Shown: positions 11,570-23,529, numbered from the stretch's first letter. The stretch is 64,000 bases of DNA from Taenia hydatigena (GCA_036345935.2 JADWOT020000001.1:3428106-3492105), one strand, 5' to 3'. Numbers and translations are program-made. Notes: generated from the letters alone by a model not told the origin.

Positions 11570-13430
11570 CAGGCATCAGTGGGTACAACTCGTAGGCCTT
11601 GACCGCAGTAGTGAATTGCGAGTCACAAGGTAACAACTAAGGCCTTTACGAAAAAGTACGTCAATGTTTGACTTTATGGTTACATTGAGATGGATTTAGA
11701 AGGTAAATAGCACCTCAGTCACTGCGTCCCTAGAACAACCACATGCCTAGATCCATGGAAAGTCAACAGAAACTAAACACATCTCTGTGATGAGTTAAAA
11801 CAAGCATTTTGTAGGATAGTACTTCTTGATGGTGTTTACCATTTCACTAATTGTTAGATGAGTGACCTTGCTGGTTGGCTAAGTGATTGAATGACAGGCT
11901 TGCACATAAACCGGCTAAATGACTCGGAACATCTCTCAAACCGTTTTCAAGGTGAAGAGGTCTGACATTGCTCATAGCATCTCATGTCACATCTCCCCAA
12001 TGTATGCCACATTATACCATATCAAATGCTAATGTAACACTTTACTTGTTCTGATTGCCGGTTTCGGTGACCTAGGTGGGTTGACCTCAAGGCCATGCCT
12101 TGTCCTCAAGGAAGTTCCAGAACGCTACAGATAGAGTAGGATGGCTGAGTGGTATTTGAAGGAAATTTGGCACACGACGACACCAAACGATGCAAAATAA
12201 ATAGAGAAGCTCTTCTGATGCAGTTCACTGAACCGTTACAAGTGAAAACATGAGAAGGTAAACAATGGTAAAGGTGCTATTTGACATGGACTCAGTTGAA
12301 ACCATCCACTCGAGTCATATTGTCATCACAGTTGCACTCAATTGGATTCTGCTACCAGTGAGGCGCAGAAAAAAACGTTAAATTATTGCTTTGAGGGCAG
12401 TTAGACTGAATAAGGGAAGCCAAGCGCCCTTCCTTCACCAATAACACCAAATCTCACATTGCTAGGTCATTTTGGACATTCAGTTCTTCCCATCAATAAT
12501 TTACTACGCTTTTTTCGTACCGCGTCAACTTGATTTAAAGGAGTTTGGTTTGGATTTAAGTACCTTTCTTGGCAGGTTCTCATTAGATTATGTAATGGCC
12601 AATTACATTTAAGCCAAATCTTTAGTCCAAGTTGGCAGATAGAAGTAGGAGTCTACTTGGGAACTTCCAAGTAGGACATGTTCTACTTTGGAATTGTCGG
12701 AGTTATGTACTGCATCAAAGCGACTACCCTGAAAGCCTTAATGTGAAGGTGAAGTGGTGGAACAAGAAGAAGAAGTGTAAGTGGTTGGACTCATCCCACA
12801 AATTTCATTGAGGCAGTGTATAACGAAACTCCGAGTGTGCTGCATCGAAGATGATCTCATTCAACTTGGCAAATCGTATTTAATCCTCGTTACTGTGTGG
12901 AGGTTGCACTCAAAAAATGATGACTTCCAAATGCTAGTTAAACTAGAGAGTGTCAAATTTGACACAAAGCTGTAAAAACTACTTGCCGATGCGTCTGTTG
13001 ACCTGATTAACTGTCTTTCATACGCCCTAGGAGTTAAATACCAGCTCTTCGTAGAGGATCATGTCACTCATCAGGTGGGAAGATCGTTCTTTTACTCGGG
13101 TACAACAAGCAAATTAATTGAATTCAAAGTTAGTTTATTCACGCACCATCCAGGGAGATGAATTCCAAGAAAAACTCTGCTCCAAACAATGCATCCCATA
13201 TTATCTCCAGTAAGTACTTATGATTTTAAAATATCAGCACTTCAATCAGCCTCCAGCAATGCAACGGAGATTCGTGTCCCTCTTAAACCAAGAAGAAAGG
13301 CGCCTCCTTCCTCTACTTCAGCACGGAGTGACACGCTACTTGCTCATCTTAAACCGTTCAGTGGATCCCTTACACACCAGGCTTAGATAGAAAAGGGGAT
13401 GAAAATTATAATGAATCGAGAAACATTTAA
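11570..13430. other. U1/U2 inter-unit spacer, no gene seen
   Basis: No gene is recognised. 11546-11660 aligns well with 17228-17345 (upstream flanks of two second-slot genes). 13260-13380 aligns with 19500-19610 and 26340-26450 (downstream flanks of first-slot genes). It is duplicated flank rather than unique sequence. Confidence 0.5.
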
Positions 13431-13465
13431 TTGTTAATGGTGATAAAGCATGCATTCATCGAGGT

Positions 13466-14134
13466 GCTATTCGATCACCGAGGAGTTAGTCCTTCTTCGA
13501 CTGCGAAGGTTTAACGCAGATGCGTTCGCAAGAGCTTCGATGATAGAATCGGTTCGCGTTGCCTCCACAACCACTGTAGGCGAAGTTCACACACTGATTC
13601 GTCTTGGGATTGTAGCCCCACACTCGGACGACTGATCGACACGGTCCCACTTCGATTGGCAGGTTGCAAACATCCTCGTTGCCTAAAAGCCACACAACAT
13701 GCATCAAGATCACTTGACCTACCCACTTTGACGTCTGTACTTGTGTTGAACTTGGGCACAAAATGTGCGGAATTGAGGCAAATTATTGTTGTGGACCCAA
13801 AGAGCTGAACCAAACGTGATCACATCATGCCACATTTCGAATTCACCACGCTCTCTTCATGTTGCATGCCAGCAAATTGTTCTATCGAACCCACTCAACG
13901 ATCACCACCAAAATGAAGAATGTCAAGTCAGTCTAGAGTAGCACTGATATTGAGTCTACTGAAGGGCTCTACTGATGTGAGTCTAGCGACTTGAGCCAAT
14001 AGACTCATCAAGGTAGTAACCATCTCGAGTTCTTCCCATGTCAATCCCACAAGCACAAGAGAGGCGAAAAGAGGGTAGAGGTGGACAAGTGAGTGATGGT
14101 AGAAAGTGGGAACTGAAACCAGTCTCTTGATTAA
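13466..14134 (-). repeat. Near-identical tract shared with 19735-20403
   Basis: About 670 bases covering all of exon 2 and most of the intron differ from 19735-20403 at only three positions noticed by eye, with a constant offset of 6269. Just outside both ends the two copies differ at many positions, and a 52-nt indel lies further upstream. Confidence 0.85.
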
Positions 14135-14409
14135 GTAGTGCTGTACTAGAATCGCTGTCAGCCTGAAACAATGGGAAGCATGATTGCGCAGTAGTGTATT
14201 CATGTGTATGGACTAGCAAAGGAGGCCGACGTCAGCCCACCATGTCTGGAATCGAGGGTTGATCTGTGAGTACAATGGACACTTCACTTGATGGGATGTA
14301 ATCAGGCAAAACGAGAGGATGGACAGGCGACAAGAGGGGTTGTTCACTTACCCTGACTGAGATTGGCAACACCGAGTAGCATGAGAGCGAGAAGAGAGAG
14401 CATGGTCAT
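13486..14409 (-). CDS. Secreted single-domain Kunitz inhibitor, P1 Arg (copy 1)
   Basis: Exon 1 14352-14409 (19-residue signal peptide beginning MTMLSLLAL) and exon 2 13486-13682 are joined by a 669-nt phase-1 intron (GTAAG...TTTTAG). The 83-residue product has all six Kunitz cysteines (VCNLP, GPC, NQC, SGCGGNANRF, SC, IC) and a short basic tail ending SKKD. P1 is Arg (GPC-R-S), as in trypsin-type inhibitors. Its mature protein differs from that of the gene at 19755-20626 by a single residue (Glu versus Lys near the N-terminus), while the signal peptides differ at two positions. An ATTAAA-type poly(A) hexamer (complement) is at 13436-13441. It is the first slot of unit U2. A second ATG two codons in could also be used; the first is preferred by alignment with its paralogues. 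Confidence 0.92.
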
Positions 14410-14456
14410 TGTGACTCGGTGGTGTAGTCACCTGGTTTCGTGTGAAAGCATGCTTC

Positions 14457-14494
14457 CCTTTATGTATGCGATCGCCGAGTGTTTGTTTGATTGG
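14457..14494 (-). promoter_or_regulatory. Core promoter of Kunitz gene 13486-14409
   Basis: A TATA-like element (TACATAAAGG, complement, 14457-14466) and a CCAAT box (14490-14494, complement) stand at the spacing seen for the other Kunitz genes. The TATA box is a weaker variant than at 11524 or 17204. Confidence 0.6.
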
Positions 14495-14499
14495 ACGGA

Positions 14500-16580
14500 G
14501 GAGGTGACCTAATGGAGTGGAGTTTCTACGCTCTAGTTACAGTGAGAGATGCATGTCACAATGTGAAAATGAGGTATTTTTATGGATGAGTACGAATTGT
14601 TGTGTTACAAGCTTGAAAGTCAGTTTACTTGTGCTAACCAAAGACTCTCATTGAAACTAGGCAAGGTAAAAAGAGGAAATGCATGGAGATGTATCACCTT
14701 GACTAATCAATGCAGAGTCTCGGATGACTGCCACAATTTGTATGGCAATTTTGAAAGGATGGCAAATGAATGATGATGTTGGCATCATTCGAAAATCTTG
14801 GTGACTGACCTTTGTCATGGTGGGATTTTGGTGGTACACAAAGCAAAACTGATTCGTAGAAGCCATTAATCCTGTAATAATCTCGCCAGTAGCAGTACAC
14901 TCACCATGTCGTGAGCGTCTCACATGCAGACTGGCGTCCGCAACTAGTTAAACTCGCGGCCCCTGTTTCGCCCATCACCAACGATGGAGCGTTAGCTCTT
15001 ACATCCATCTAACTTTAAAGACGGTGGATGCCGTGAAAATTCCATCCCACCCAAATCATCACGGGCCGCTCAGTTTTATCCTGCTCTCAGCAAAAAATAA
15101 CCTAGTGTGTGATTCCCGGCTTTTGTTGATCAAATCGGGTTATTTTTGCGTTTTGACACGGAAATACACTCTTGATGGCAAGGTTAACTGTTGTTTCAGT
15201 TGAGTCACTGCACGTAATAGTTGCCAAGATATCCGTCTGTCGTTGTCTTTTGTAAGCTTTTCCCACCTACCATATTGCCACGTCCTGTTTGGCTAATGTG
15301 ACTGATGGCAGTAGCCGTCTCATGTAAACAACGTTGGCCCCCACAGCATATACTAGAACAGTGATTCCTATCCCAGTCGCCGTGGGTGAGAACACAAAGT
15401 GATGTATTCTGGAATCAGACCTGCAGCATTTGACGTTGAAATGGTTGGTTTGTTTACGAATTAGACTCTTGTAGATTCCTGTTTTGTTTGGCAGTCAACC
15501 GATTTTCGCAGCGATCACTTCATTTCTACAGATTACCGGCCATAGACCTGCAAAATGTCTACACAACTAGTATCAATGGCATTAGAGATGCACCTCCAGC
15601 ACTCACGAATGCGTAGAGTTTTCCATGTAGGCGCAATACAGGTAAACCTCAAGTTTGTATCATTTGTTCAGTGTCTGAAGTTAACATGCTGACATTCAAT
15701 GCATACATGATTTCTCCAGACATGCCATTGCAAACAATGCGACCCATTCAACAGTCGACGCCTTTTGACAACCTCATTCCTAAGTATCGGCTACTCCGAG
15801 ATGGCTCATCACTGTGTGTGGACTTCATGGCAATGCATCTAATGCATCTTATGCTGAGCTGTGAGTTGGAATGCCTATCAAAATGGTCGGGTGATTTAAA
15901 TGGGGTGGCAGCTTTTAGCCTCCTTTAGTCACCGAAACCAGAACTTTACCATAGACACTTCAACATTTCTCCACGGTTGACATTAGCGACGACCATGACA
16001 TTTGAGTAGTAGAAGCAAGGAAGGATCCGGTGCAGGATTTAAGTCTACTGACGAACCAATTCAATCGCGATGCTTAACTTTCATTTTGCCTCGACTCATC
16101 CCATCTCACGAGGTAATGATGCAAGGATTCAGAGATTGAGCGTCTGCAGGTGAGGACAGGCAAACGAATTCATAAAGTAACAGAGTGTAATGAATAGGAC
16201 GATGGGTGACCTCCCAATTGCAACAATGAGGCAGATGAATTGATGTTGTAAGTCTCTCAAAGTCACCTGTGACGATCTCGGTCAGGTCAGAACTTACATT
16301 TTCCTCAGCGACAACAGTGAGCACAGGTAGTCACGAAGAGGAGCAAGTGTCCCTTCCATGTGTTAGTTTGGGCCACCTCCACAATCTCAGTTGTGCTGCA
16401 TTGACAAGTACTAGGACACTGATGGGCATGCCAATCACAGCCTTATAATTAAGTACATGAATGAGTTTCCTAGTGTCTGCTTTAATTTTACTGGAATCAC
16501 GCTTTGAATGCACAAAGCCACTGCTTAGCCAATAAACACCTATGCACGCAGGAGATGACAACAAACTTTTGATAGTTATA
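14500..16580. other. U2 inner spacer, duplicated in U3, no gene seen
   Basis: No gene is recognised. Stretches align with the U3 spacer: 15281-15330 with 21374-21420, 15721-15780 with 21824-21880, 16321-16380 with 22515-22575. The segment 16236-16290 has counterparts in both U3 and U4. Confidence 0.5.
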
Positions 16581-16594
16581 AGTACCTTTATTTA

Positions 16595-17148
16595 TCACTT
16601 GTAGAGAGGAGGATATTTGCTAGTTATTCCCTCATTTGAGGGAAGACTGGACTTCTTCAGGTGTGAAGACATAACACAGGCTCGCTCGCAGTCCATTTTT
16701 TCCTCGAATCGATTCGCGTTGCCTTCGCAGCCTCCGTAGATGAAAGTCTCACACTGACCTGTTGCAGGATTATAGCCCCACACCCAGAAGCGGGCTCGAC
16801 AACGTCCAGTCCTTAATGGTAGGCTGCACACATCCTCTTCGCCTAAAGTTTAACCAAGTCTTATTTAATTTGCTTTAGTGCTGCAGGCATGGACTCTCGA
16901 TACCACTCGACTTCACGGCAGTGAGAGGTACCGTGGTGGATGCGAAGCAAGCTTTTTGGTCCTGATAAGCATTACCTTAGAATATGCTACCAAGCTACCA
17001 TGAGTGGGCTCACAGTGGTGACGATTGTTTTGGTGGGTCCAATGAACACTTCACTCGATGGAGACAGAAAGGACACACGAAACGTTGTTGACCTACCTTG
17101 ACTGAAGCTGCCAACACAAAGTAGCATGAGAGCTAGAAGAGCGATCAT
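16595..17148 (-). CDS. Secreted Kunitz inhibitor, P1 Arg, with C-terminal extension
   Basis: Exon 1 17097-17148 (17-residue signal peptide, starts MIALLALMLL) and exon 2 16595-16842 are joined by a 254-nt phase-1 intron (GTAGGT...CTTTAG). The 99-residue product has a complete six-cysteine Kunitz domain (VCSLP, GRC, GQC, GGCEGNANRF, DC, AC) with P1 Arg (GRC-R-A), so a trypsin-like target is expected. The Pro usually found before the second cysteine in this family (GPC) is Arg. After the last cysteine it runs on for about 26 residues, while its paralogues stop after 5-12. The stop codon lies only two bases before an AATAAA (complement, 16587-16592), so the 3' UTR must be very short. It fills the second slot of unit U2. 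Confidence 0.9.
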
Positions 17149-17203
17149 TGTCCACGCCAACTAGTGTTGTGGTCACCTGGTTCTGTGTCAATGCACACTT
17201 CCT

Positions 17204-17248
17204 TTTATACATGCAATCCTCCAGCGCTTACTTGATTGGGTCAAGTAA
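17204..17248 (-). promoter_or_regulatory. Core promoter with CCAAT inside a palindrome
   Basis: A TATAAAAGG element (complement, about 17202-17210) is followed upstream by a CCAAT box (17235-17239, complement). The box sits in a perfect inverted repeat TTACTTGA-5 nt-TCAAGTAA (17228-17248). The same block, with mismatches, is at 11548-11568. Confidence 0.65.
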
Positions 17249-17259
17249 ACAGACACCAG

Positions 17260-19690
17260 TGCGTACAGCCCGTAGGCCTTGACCACAGCAGTGAATTGCG
17301 CGTCATAAGGTGACAGTTAAGGCCACAACGCTAAGGTACATCTACATTCGTTGCTATGGTTTCATTGCAGCCAATTCAAAGTGACTCAGCACCTCATTTT
17401 ATTGTGTCTCAAGAAGGAGAGGTGGCCTTTGTGAATTTATTTACGATATGATCAAAGCCACCGAAAGTAGGCCTGAACGTTGCCTTATGGAATGGTAGCC
17501 AATGCATCCTTTCATGGCGGTACTCAAAGTGTCAACATAACATCAACCCTCTTGCTTTTATTAGACCAATCGTCATAAATCGGTTTGAATCGAGACTTAG
17601 GAGGTTCTCTTTTACCAAAAGTTCTTTGTGGTCAACTCAGTCGGGTGGTCTGAATTCATATGGACGCACGCAAAACTGAGTGACCAACTCAAGATAGTTT
17701 AAGTTTGATTCGTCTTTAAACATACTGTTTTGTGTAAAGTTAACGCTTCAAATAAATTCACCTACCAAAACAGTCGTTGAAAGGACGATGCACGTGGACA
17801 CTTCAGACACAATTCGATGCGACTACTGGAAGTGTTAGTAATTTTGTTCAAGAAGGTATCATGTTCCGTCCTCTGTTCTCACTCACCCACGTGCCTTTTC
17901 AATGTGCACCACCAATAACATTGCTTACTTCGTCGAAGGTTGTCCTCCGTCTGCCACATGCTCAGCGAGTTGAGGTGTCGACAGGAAACAACTCATCACT
18001 CACCGCTGCGAAGTGAAAGAAGTAATGTGTTGAATAGTGCTTCTAAGTGGTATTTTTAATTCCATGGGATGTTGAATGACTGATCTTACGGGATGGATGG
18101 GTGAGTGAGTCGCTAGGGGGCTAGCAAATGGCATGCCTTTGTCACATCACTGCAGTCATGTCATCACAAACAGCTAGTGTCAAGACTGCCTAACATTGCT
18201 CATAGTGTGCCATGTCATACCATATAAAGTGGTGGGGTAGGATAGGTCGTATTCGACCGCGAAAGAAGTTGAGAAAATTTGAGTCTACTTTTATAACAGA
18301 AGGCAAAAAAAATATTCAGATTTGCAAATAAATGGAGTAGCAAGGGCTACTTAGTAATTGGGAGAGATGCAACAACCTGTGGCACGAAATGACACAGTAA
18401 AAGTAAGGAGTGGAAATGAAAGGATATGCAGTGGATGCAGGTTACCGATCGTTACAAGCAAATTCGCAGCGTGATTAGCGGTGACAACGGCGCCATTTGA
18501 TGTGACATTAGCTAAAGCCATTTAGTCGAATCACTTTGCTCTCTTAATTGCAGTGATAAGCATTTTGCTCCTGTGTGACTTAAAAGAGATAGAAAAAAAG
18601 CCACAGAAGAGGTTGTTAAGAGAACTGGGGGAAGCTAGGAGCCCATTAATCTGCATAGGCTTCTCATCTTGCATTGTTAAACCTTCCTGATCATTCAATT
18701 CTTACCGCCATCTAAACGTTCCTCATTGTTGTTGTTACCCCGTTAACATGATTATCAAGAGACTTATTTGAATATAATGAAAGCGCCTTTCGACTAATGA
18801 CACGTTCTCTTGGGATCGTTTGGTGAAATTAGCGCTACTCGCCGTTATGAGTGACAGAAAAAACCCCACTTTAAAGGCTTCCACACACCGAAATTGTCAG
18901 TTTTATGTATCTTAGTGAGGCGATTAGCTTGTGGCTCTTGTGTGTTACAATGTAGTGTTGAGTGTGTGCTCGAGTGAGGCAAGGTGAGGCGTCGGAACAA
19001 GAAAGTAGGGGCTAAGTAAGGCAAAGTAGTTTCAATGCCTAAGTGGAAGTGGTTTGACTTTCCACAAAGGCCTCTTTCATCCAGCGTTTTATGAGAGTCA
19101 AAGTCTCCTACACTGACAATGATTTCATTTGAATTGTCAATTAGTGTTTTACTTTGACCTTCTTGAATGTGGTGGGTGCTTGGTTTTGTGTGGAGATTAC
19201 ACAACTCTGAATAAGTGTTTAAGCGTAAGTCTAACAATGAAATGAATTGAAGAGGGAGCTGTGCAGGCGCTTTGAATGGAAACAATTTGGTTGCAATTTT
19301 GTTAAGCCGGATGATTGTCTTTTACTCTGATACAACATTGAGTGAACTGGGGACGAAGCCAAAATCATCTTGTAGCATCTAATGTGGTGAGAGGAAGCGA
19401 TAAAGTGGTTTGAAAAACCTTGAGATTCAATTAATTGGCCTTCAGCCTTATTTGCTTCGGTCGAAATAAAGGAGGAAGTCCAGCTATATTTTGCTTCTGT
19501 CTGGACCACCACAAGAGCGGCTGTGATCCGTGTCTCTTCACTTCCTTCAGCACGAAGTGTCAAACGCTACTCGCTCATTCCAAACCATTCAGTGGATGCC
19601 TATGCTTGCTAGACCTTGACAATGGGCAGAAATATATCCCTTCCGAAAGTTGAATAAGGCAGGAGGCGGAAAGATTATGATAGATCGCAG
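17260..19690. other. U2/U3 inter-unit spacer, no gene seen
   Basis: No gene is recognised; open frames of up to ~146 codons on the - strand (18845-19285) show no family motif. The first ~120 bases match the U1 flank at 11546-11660, and 18951-19040 resembles 25.26-25.37 and 32.52-32.63 kb. Confidence 0.45.
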
Positions 19691-19734
19691 TTCATTTAAT
19701 TGTTGACGGTGGAAAAGCATGCAGTCGTCAAGGT

Positions 19735-20403
19735 GCGATTCGATCACCGAGGAGTTAGTCCTTCTTCGACTGCGAAGGTTTAACGCAGATGCGTTCGCAA
19801 GAGCTTCGATGATAGAATCGGTTCGCGTTGCCTCCACAACCACTGTAGGCGAAGTTCACACACTGATTCGTCTTGGGATTGTAGCCCCACACTCGGACGA
19901 CTGATCGACACGGTCCCACTTCGATTGGCAGGTTGCAAACATCCTTGTTGCCTAAAAGCCACACAACATGCATCAAGATCACTTGACCTACCCACTTTGA
20001 TGTCTGTACTTGTGTTGAACTTGGGCACAAAATGTGCGGAATTGAGGCAAATTATTGTTGTGGACCCAAAGAGCTGAACCAAACGTGATCACATCATGCC
20101 ACATTTCGAATTCACCACGCTCTCTTCATGTTGCATGCCAGCAAATTGTTCTATCGAACCCACTCAACGATCACCACCAAAATGAAGAATGTCAAGTCAG
20201 TCTAGAGTAGCACTGATATTGAGTCTACTGAAGGGCTCTACTGATGTGAGTCTAGCGACTTGAGCCAATAGACTCATCAAGGTAGTAACCATCTCGAGTT
20301 CTTCCCATGTCAATCCCACAAGCACAAGAGAGGCGAAAAGAGGGTAGAGGTGGACAAGTGAGTGATGGTAGAAAGTGGAAACTGAAACCAGTCTCTTGAT
20401 TAA
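19735..20403 (-). repeat. Near-identical tract shared with 13466-14134
   Basis: Partner copy of the ~670-base tract in U2, with three differences seen by eye: one in exon 2 near the acceptor and two in the intron. Confidence 0.85.
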
Positions 20404-20626
20404 GCAATTCTGCACTGGAACCGCTGTCAGCCTGACAGAATGCGAAGAATGATTACGCAGTAGTGTATGCATGTGTATGGACTAGCAAAGGAGGCCGACG
20501 TCTGCCCACCATGTCTGGTCAGGCGAAACGGGAGGACAGACAGGAGACAAGAAGGGTTGTTCACTTACCCTGACTGAGATTGGCAACACAGAGTAGCATG
20601 AGAGCGAGAAGAGAGAGCACGGTCAT
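19755..20626 (-). CDS. Secreted single-domain Kunitz inhibitor, P1 Arg (copy 2)
   Basis: Exon 1 20569-20626 (19-residue signal peptide, starts MTVLSLLAL) and exon 2 19755-19951 are joined by a 617-nt phase-1 intron (GTAAG...TTTTAG). The 83-residue product has all six cysteines and P1 Arg (GPC-R-S). The mature protein is the same as that of 13486-14409 apart from Lys for Glu at the second residue of exon 2, so the two genes should have the same inhibitory specificity. The intron is 52 nt shorter owing to a deletion near 20515. An ATTAAA-type hexamer (complement) is at 19695-19700. It is the first slot of unit U3. Confidence 0.92.
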
Positions 20627-20675
20627 TGTGACTTGGTGGTGTAGTCACCTGGTTTTGTGTGAAAGCATGCTTCCC

Positions 20676-20711
20676 TTTATGTATGCGGTCGGCGAGTGTT
20701 TGTTTGATTGG
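20676..20711 (-). promoter_or_regulatory. Core promoter of Kunitz gene 19755-20626
   Basis: A TACATAAAGG-type TATA element (complement, about 20675-20684) and a CCAAT box (complement, 20707-20711) match the promoter of the U2 first-slot gene. Confidence 0.6.
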
Positions 20712-20719
20712 ATGGAGGA

Positions 20720-23040
20720 GGTGACCTAATGGAGTGGAGTTATTACGCCCTAGTTACGGCGAGGGATGCATGTCACAATGCAAAATGAGGTATTTTCACG
20801 GAAAAGTACAACAAGTAGTGATAAAGTCTTGGAAATCAGCCTCCTTCTGCTAGCCAAGTGCTCTCATCCAAAATGGGCAAAAATGGGAAGAGTTAACATG
20901 CTGGAATCTTAGTGGCCAAACAATATTGAGTCTCATGATTGCCACAAATCGTGTAACAATTTATGGAGTATGAAAAGGGAATGATTTTTGTGTGCAAAAG
21001 TTCAGTAGCTAATCTTTGTCACCGTGCATTTTAACACAACTTTGAAGGTCTTACCTACCCTGTTTCTGTCCCTCACCCGCCCAAATCTGCATCCAACTAA
21101 CATTTCGTTCTCTCACTTACTCATGCTTCCACACACCAGCAAATCCACCTAGTCTTTAAGGAATGCGCAATTTTTATTCACCTCTTTGTACAGATTGACC
21201 TGTGACAGAATTCCTGCCACTTACTAACCAGAGTGGGTCATTTTTGTGATAAAACAGGAAAAACGACATACTGATAGCTAAATTTTGCTTTGATTAAGGC
21301 ACCATAATTAGTGGTTCACCAAAGGACCGTCTTTAGTTATCCCCTTTGATGAGCATTTCGCGGTCCGTGTGTTGTCACGTTCCGTTAAGTTATAATGACT
21401 GACGGCAGGATACGCGTGGTGGTTCAAATGGGGCTTTTTCGAATGCATTGCCAGAGTGATTTTATTTTAGCATTTCAGTTATTTTGCTGCTCAACCCACT
21501 GCAGGCCGAAAGGCACAAACATATCTGATGGAGAACTAAGCTCCCATCGTTTGCCTTTAGTATCGGCGGTTTGTTTAAAAGCAGATTTTTGCATAGCCTA
21601 AAGGTTGACTAAATTGCTATATGCTTATTCCAATTTCACGGATTATTAACCATAGTTCTGCTAAATGAGTAGTATAGGCAGCACAAGTAGTATCAGTCAT
21701 GTTGTAGTTGCATCTTCAACACTCTCAGATGCGTGGAGGTGCTCATCCCGGAGCACCATACCAAGGCCACATACTGGCGAATTTCCTCAATGCTTGAATC
21801 CGAATCGCAGGTAATTATTTTCTTAGGAGTGCCAATGCAAACGATGCAACTCATTCAATAGCCAAACTCTTTTGACTTGTTTGTCTCGACTGGTGTCCAA
21901 CAACACCCCATTCCTGGGTATCAGCTACTCTGAGATGATTCACCACTGTGGGTGGGTTTCGTAGCAATGATTAATGCGAACAGAGCAGGTGATGTCGACA
22001 CTCCTCAGCGCTCTAGTACATTTTATGAATAGTTGCGGGTTAAGGGGCCAATCACAGTGGTTTGGGTAATTCAAATGGGCAGGCGTCGAACCCGAAATTT
22101 TCTCATTAGACTATTCAACATTCCTCAACTGCAGGCATTATCGATGATCACGACATCTGAGTAGGCAGGAACTGGAAACGAGAGTTCAGTCTAATGAAGA
22201 ACCCAATTCGTTCGCAATGCTTGTCTCCCGATGTGTGGTGGATTCTTGCATAGTTGTCAGTGACAGGAGTGGAGGTGCACGATGAGTAGATGCTTTCAGG
22301 TGCCTTCATTAATCACACTAGGGTTTGGAAACTGAGTGTGCCTAGATTAGACAGAGGTACAAAGGTGAGAACACGAAAACAAACACATGCAATAACGCAG
22401 TATGTTGACTAAGACTACAGACACACTTCGGACAGCGACAGAGAGGCAGCCGGATTGATGCTGTGACCCTCTCAGGGTCTCCTGTGACGATCTCGACCTG
22501 CAATTTTCTATGACAATAGTGAACACAAGTATTCAAGTGGAGGAGTAAGTGCCATTCCCAGGTGTTAGTTTAGGCTGACTGCCTTTAGAAGGTAGTCAGA
22601 TTGTTCAGAGGCAATTCAGAGACATTGGCACTTTTCGCATTAATCCTATCTTCCGGATAGAAGTTTGCTCGCATCGGAAGATGGTGCAACGATCTCATTT
22701 GTGTTGCAACTACTTATTTTAACTTGTTCTGCTCTTTGACAAGCTCCAAAGTTCGCACTCGGCTCCATGAATCCCAGGCTTCACTAACATTTTACACTTC
22801 AGGTGCTGGGATGATTATGAATACGCTACTTTCAGGTAGATGACTGAATTGGTGGACTTTTTAGCATCTGCTTTAGTAAAAAAAATTATGTTTTCCATGG
22901 AGAATGTAGCTACCTGTTAGGAAGACGCTGATATTTTGAAAAATAACAGAAAACTTTTAATAATTTGGGGTGACATCATTTCATGCCAGCTAAAAGGCGG
23001 ACATTTTAAGCTGTCCTTTAGTCACTGAAAATTTGTAATT
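20720..23040. other. U3 inner spacer, no gene seen
   Basis: Diverged copy of the U2 spacer at 14.5-16.5 kb. No coding or RNA gene is recognised. Confidence 0.45.
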
Positions 23041-23064
23041 CCATGATTGTGGAGCCTCAGCACA

Positions 23065-23496
23065 GACACGTCCTTACTTCGCTTTTTCGTCTCTGAAACC
23101 GCTATGGAAGGAACGCTTACAATGATCTGATTCGGAATTGAAGCCTCACATCCCGTTCCTCTTGCCTGAAACCAAAACAACTTTCATCTGATGTAATTAG
23201 CTTGCACAGAGGTGAACTCTAGATACTCGCAAATATGGAGAGATAAAAGGACACCAAACGGGACGCTGTTGTGATACCAAAACATGCGGCCTCCCCTACA
23301 TTTTGGTCTTACCACTTACACCTCCCAGAACATGCCACCATGCTGTCCGGCTTCGATTCGCTGTGGTGGCAGTTGTTTGGTAAACCTAATGGACACTACA
23401 TCCGACGAACGAGTCTAGAAAAGAAACAAAAAGGCAATCAGAGTTCAAAGAAAGTTGTTTATCCACCTTCGCTGGGGTCGGTAGGAGGGCTCTCAT
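23065..23496 (-). pseudogene. Kunitz pseudogene, second slot of unit U3
   Basis: The exon 1 relic (23467-23496) has an ATG and reads MRALL, but a deletion of about 22 nt has removed most of the signal peptide; a GT follows. The exon 2 relic (about 23065-23165) starts at a TTTCAG acceptor with GKRN, has a stop in place of the early cysteine region, then GFNSES-HCKRSFHSG, which lines up with the GYNPATGRCESFVYGG part of live copies. After this the frame is broken and the later cysteines are not in register. Position and flanks (23.2-23.5 kb resembles 11.2-11.5 kb) identify it as the partner of the gene at 16595-17148. Confidence 0.7.
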
Positions 23497-23529
23497 TGTT
23501 CACGCAGACCAGTGATGACTTGATTTAGT

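Larger units (their letters stand above)
8400..13200 (-). repeat. Kunitz array unit U1 (- strand)
   Basis: First of four tandem - strand units. It holds a dead first slot (9144-9722) and a live second slot (10933-11467). Borders are approximate and set by flanks similar to U2-U4. The distance between its two start positions (about 1.8 kb) is shorter than in U2 (2.74 kb) and U3 (2.87 kb), so about 1 kb of spacer is missing. Confidence 0.5.
13200..19450 (-). repeat. Kunitz array unit U2 (- strand)
   Basis: Second tandem unit, with both slots alive (13486-14409 and 16595-17148). Start-to-start distance to the equivalent U3 gene is 6217 nt. Borders are approximate, judged from flank similarity. 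Confidence 0.65.

Noticed and set aside
13928..14203. 91-codon - strand frame, repeated at 20197-20472
   Set aside because: It lies inside the Kunitz intron; its conservation reflects the near-identical tract, not coding.
18845..19563. Two overlapping - strand frames of 146 and 110 codons
   Set aside because: No domain, no signal peptide, and the matching flanks in other units do not keep the frames.
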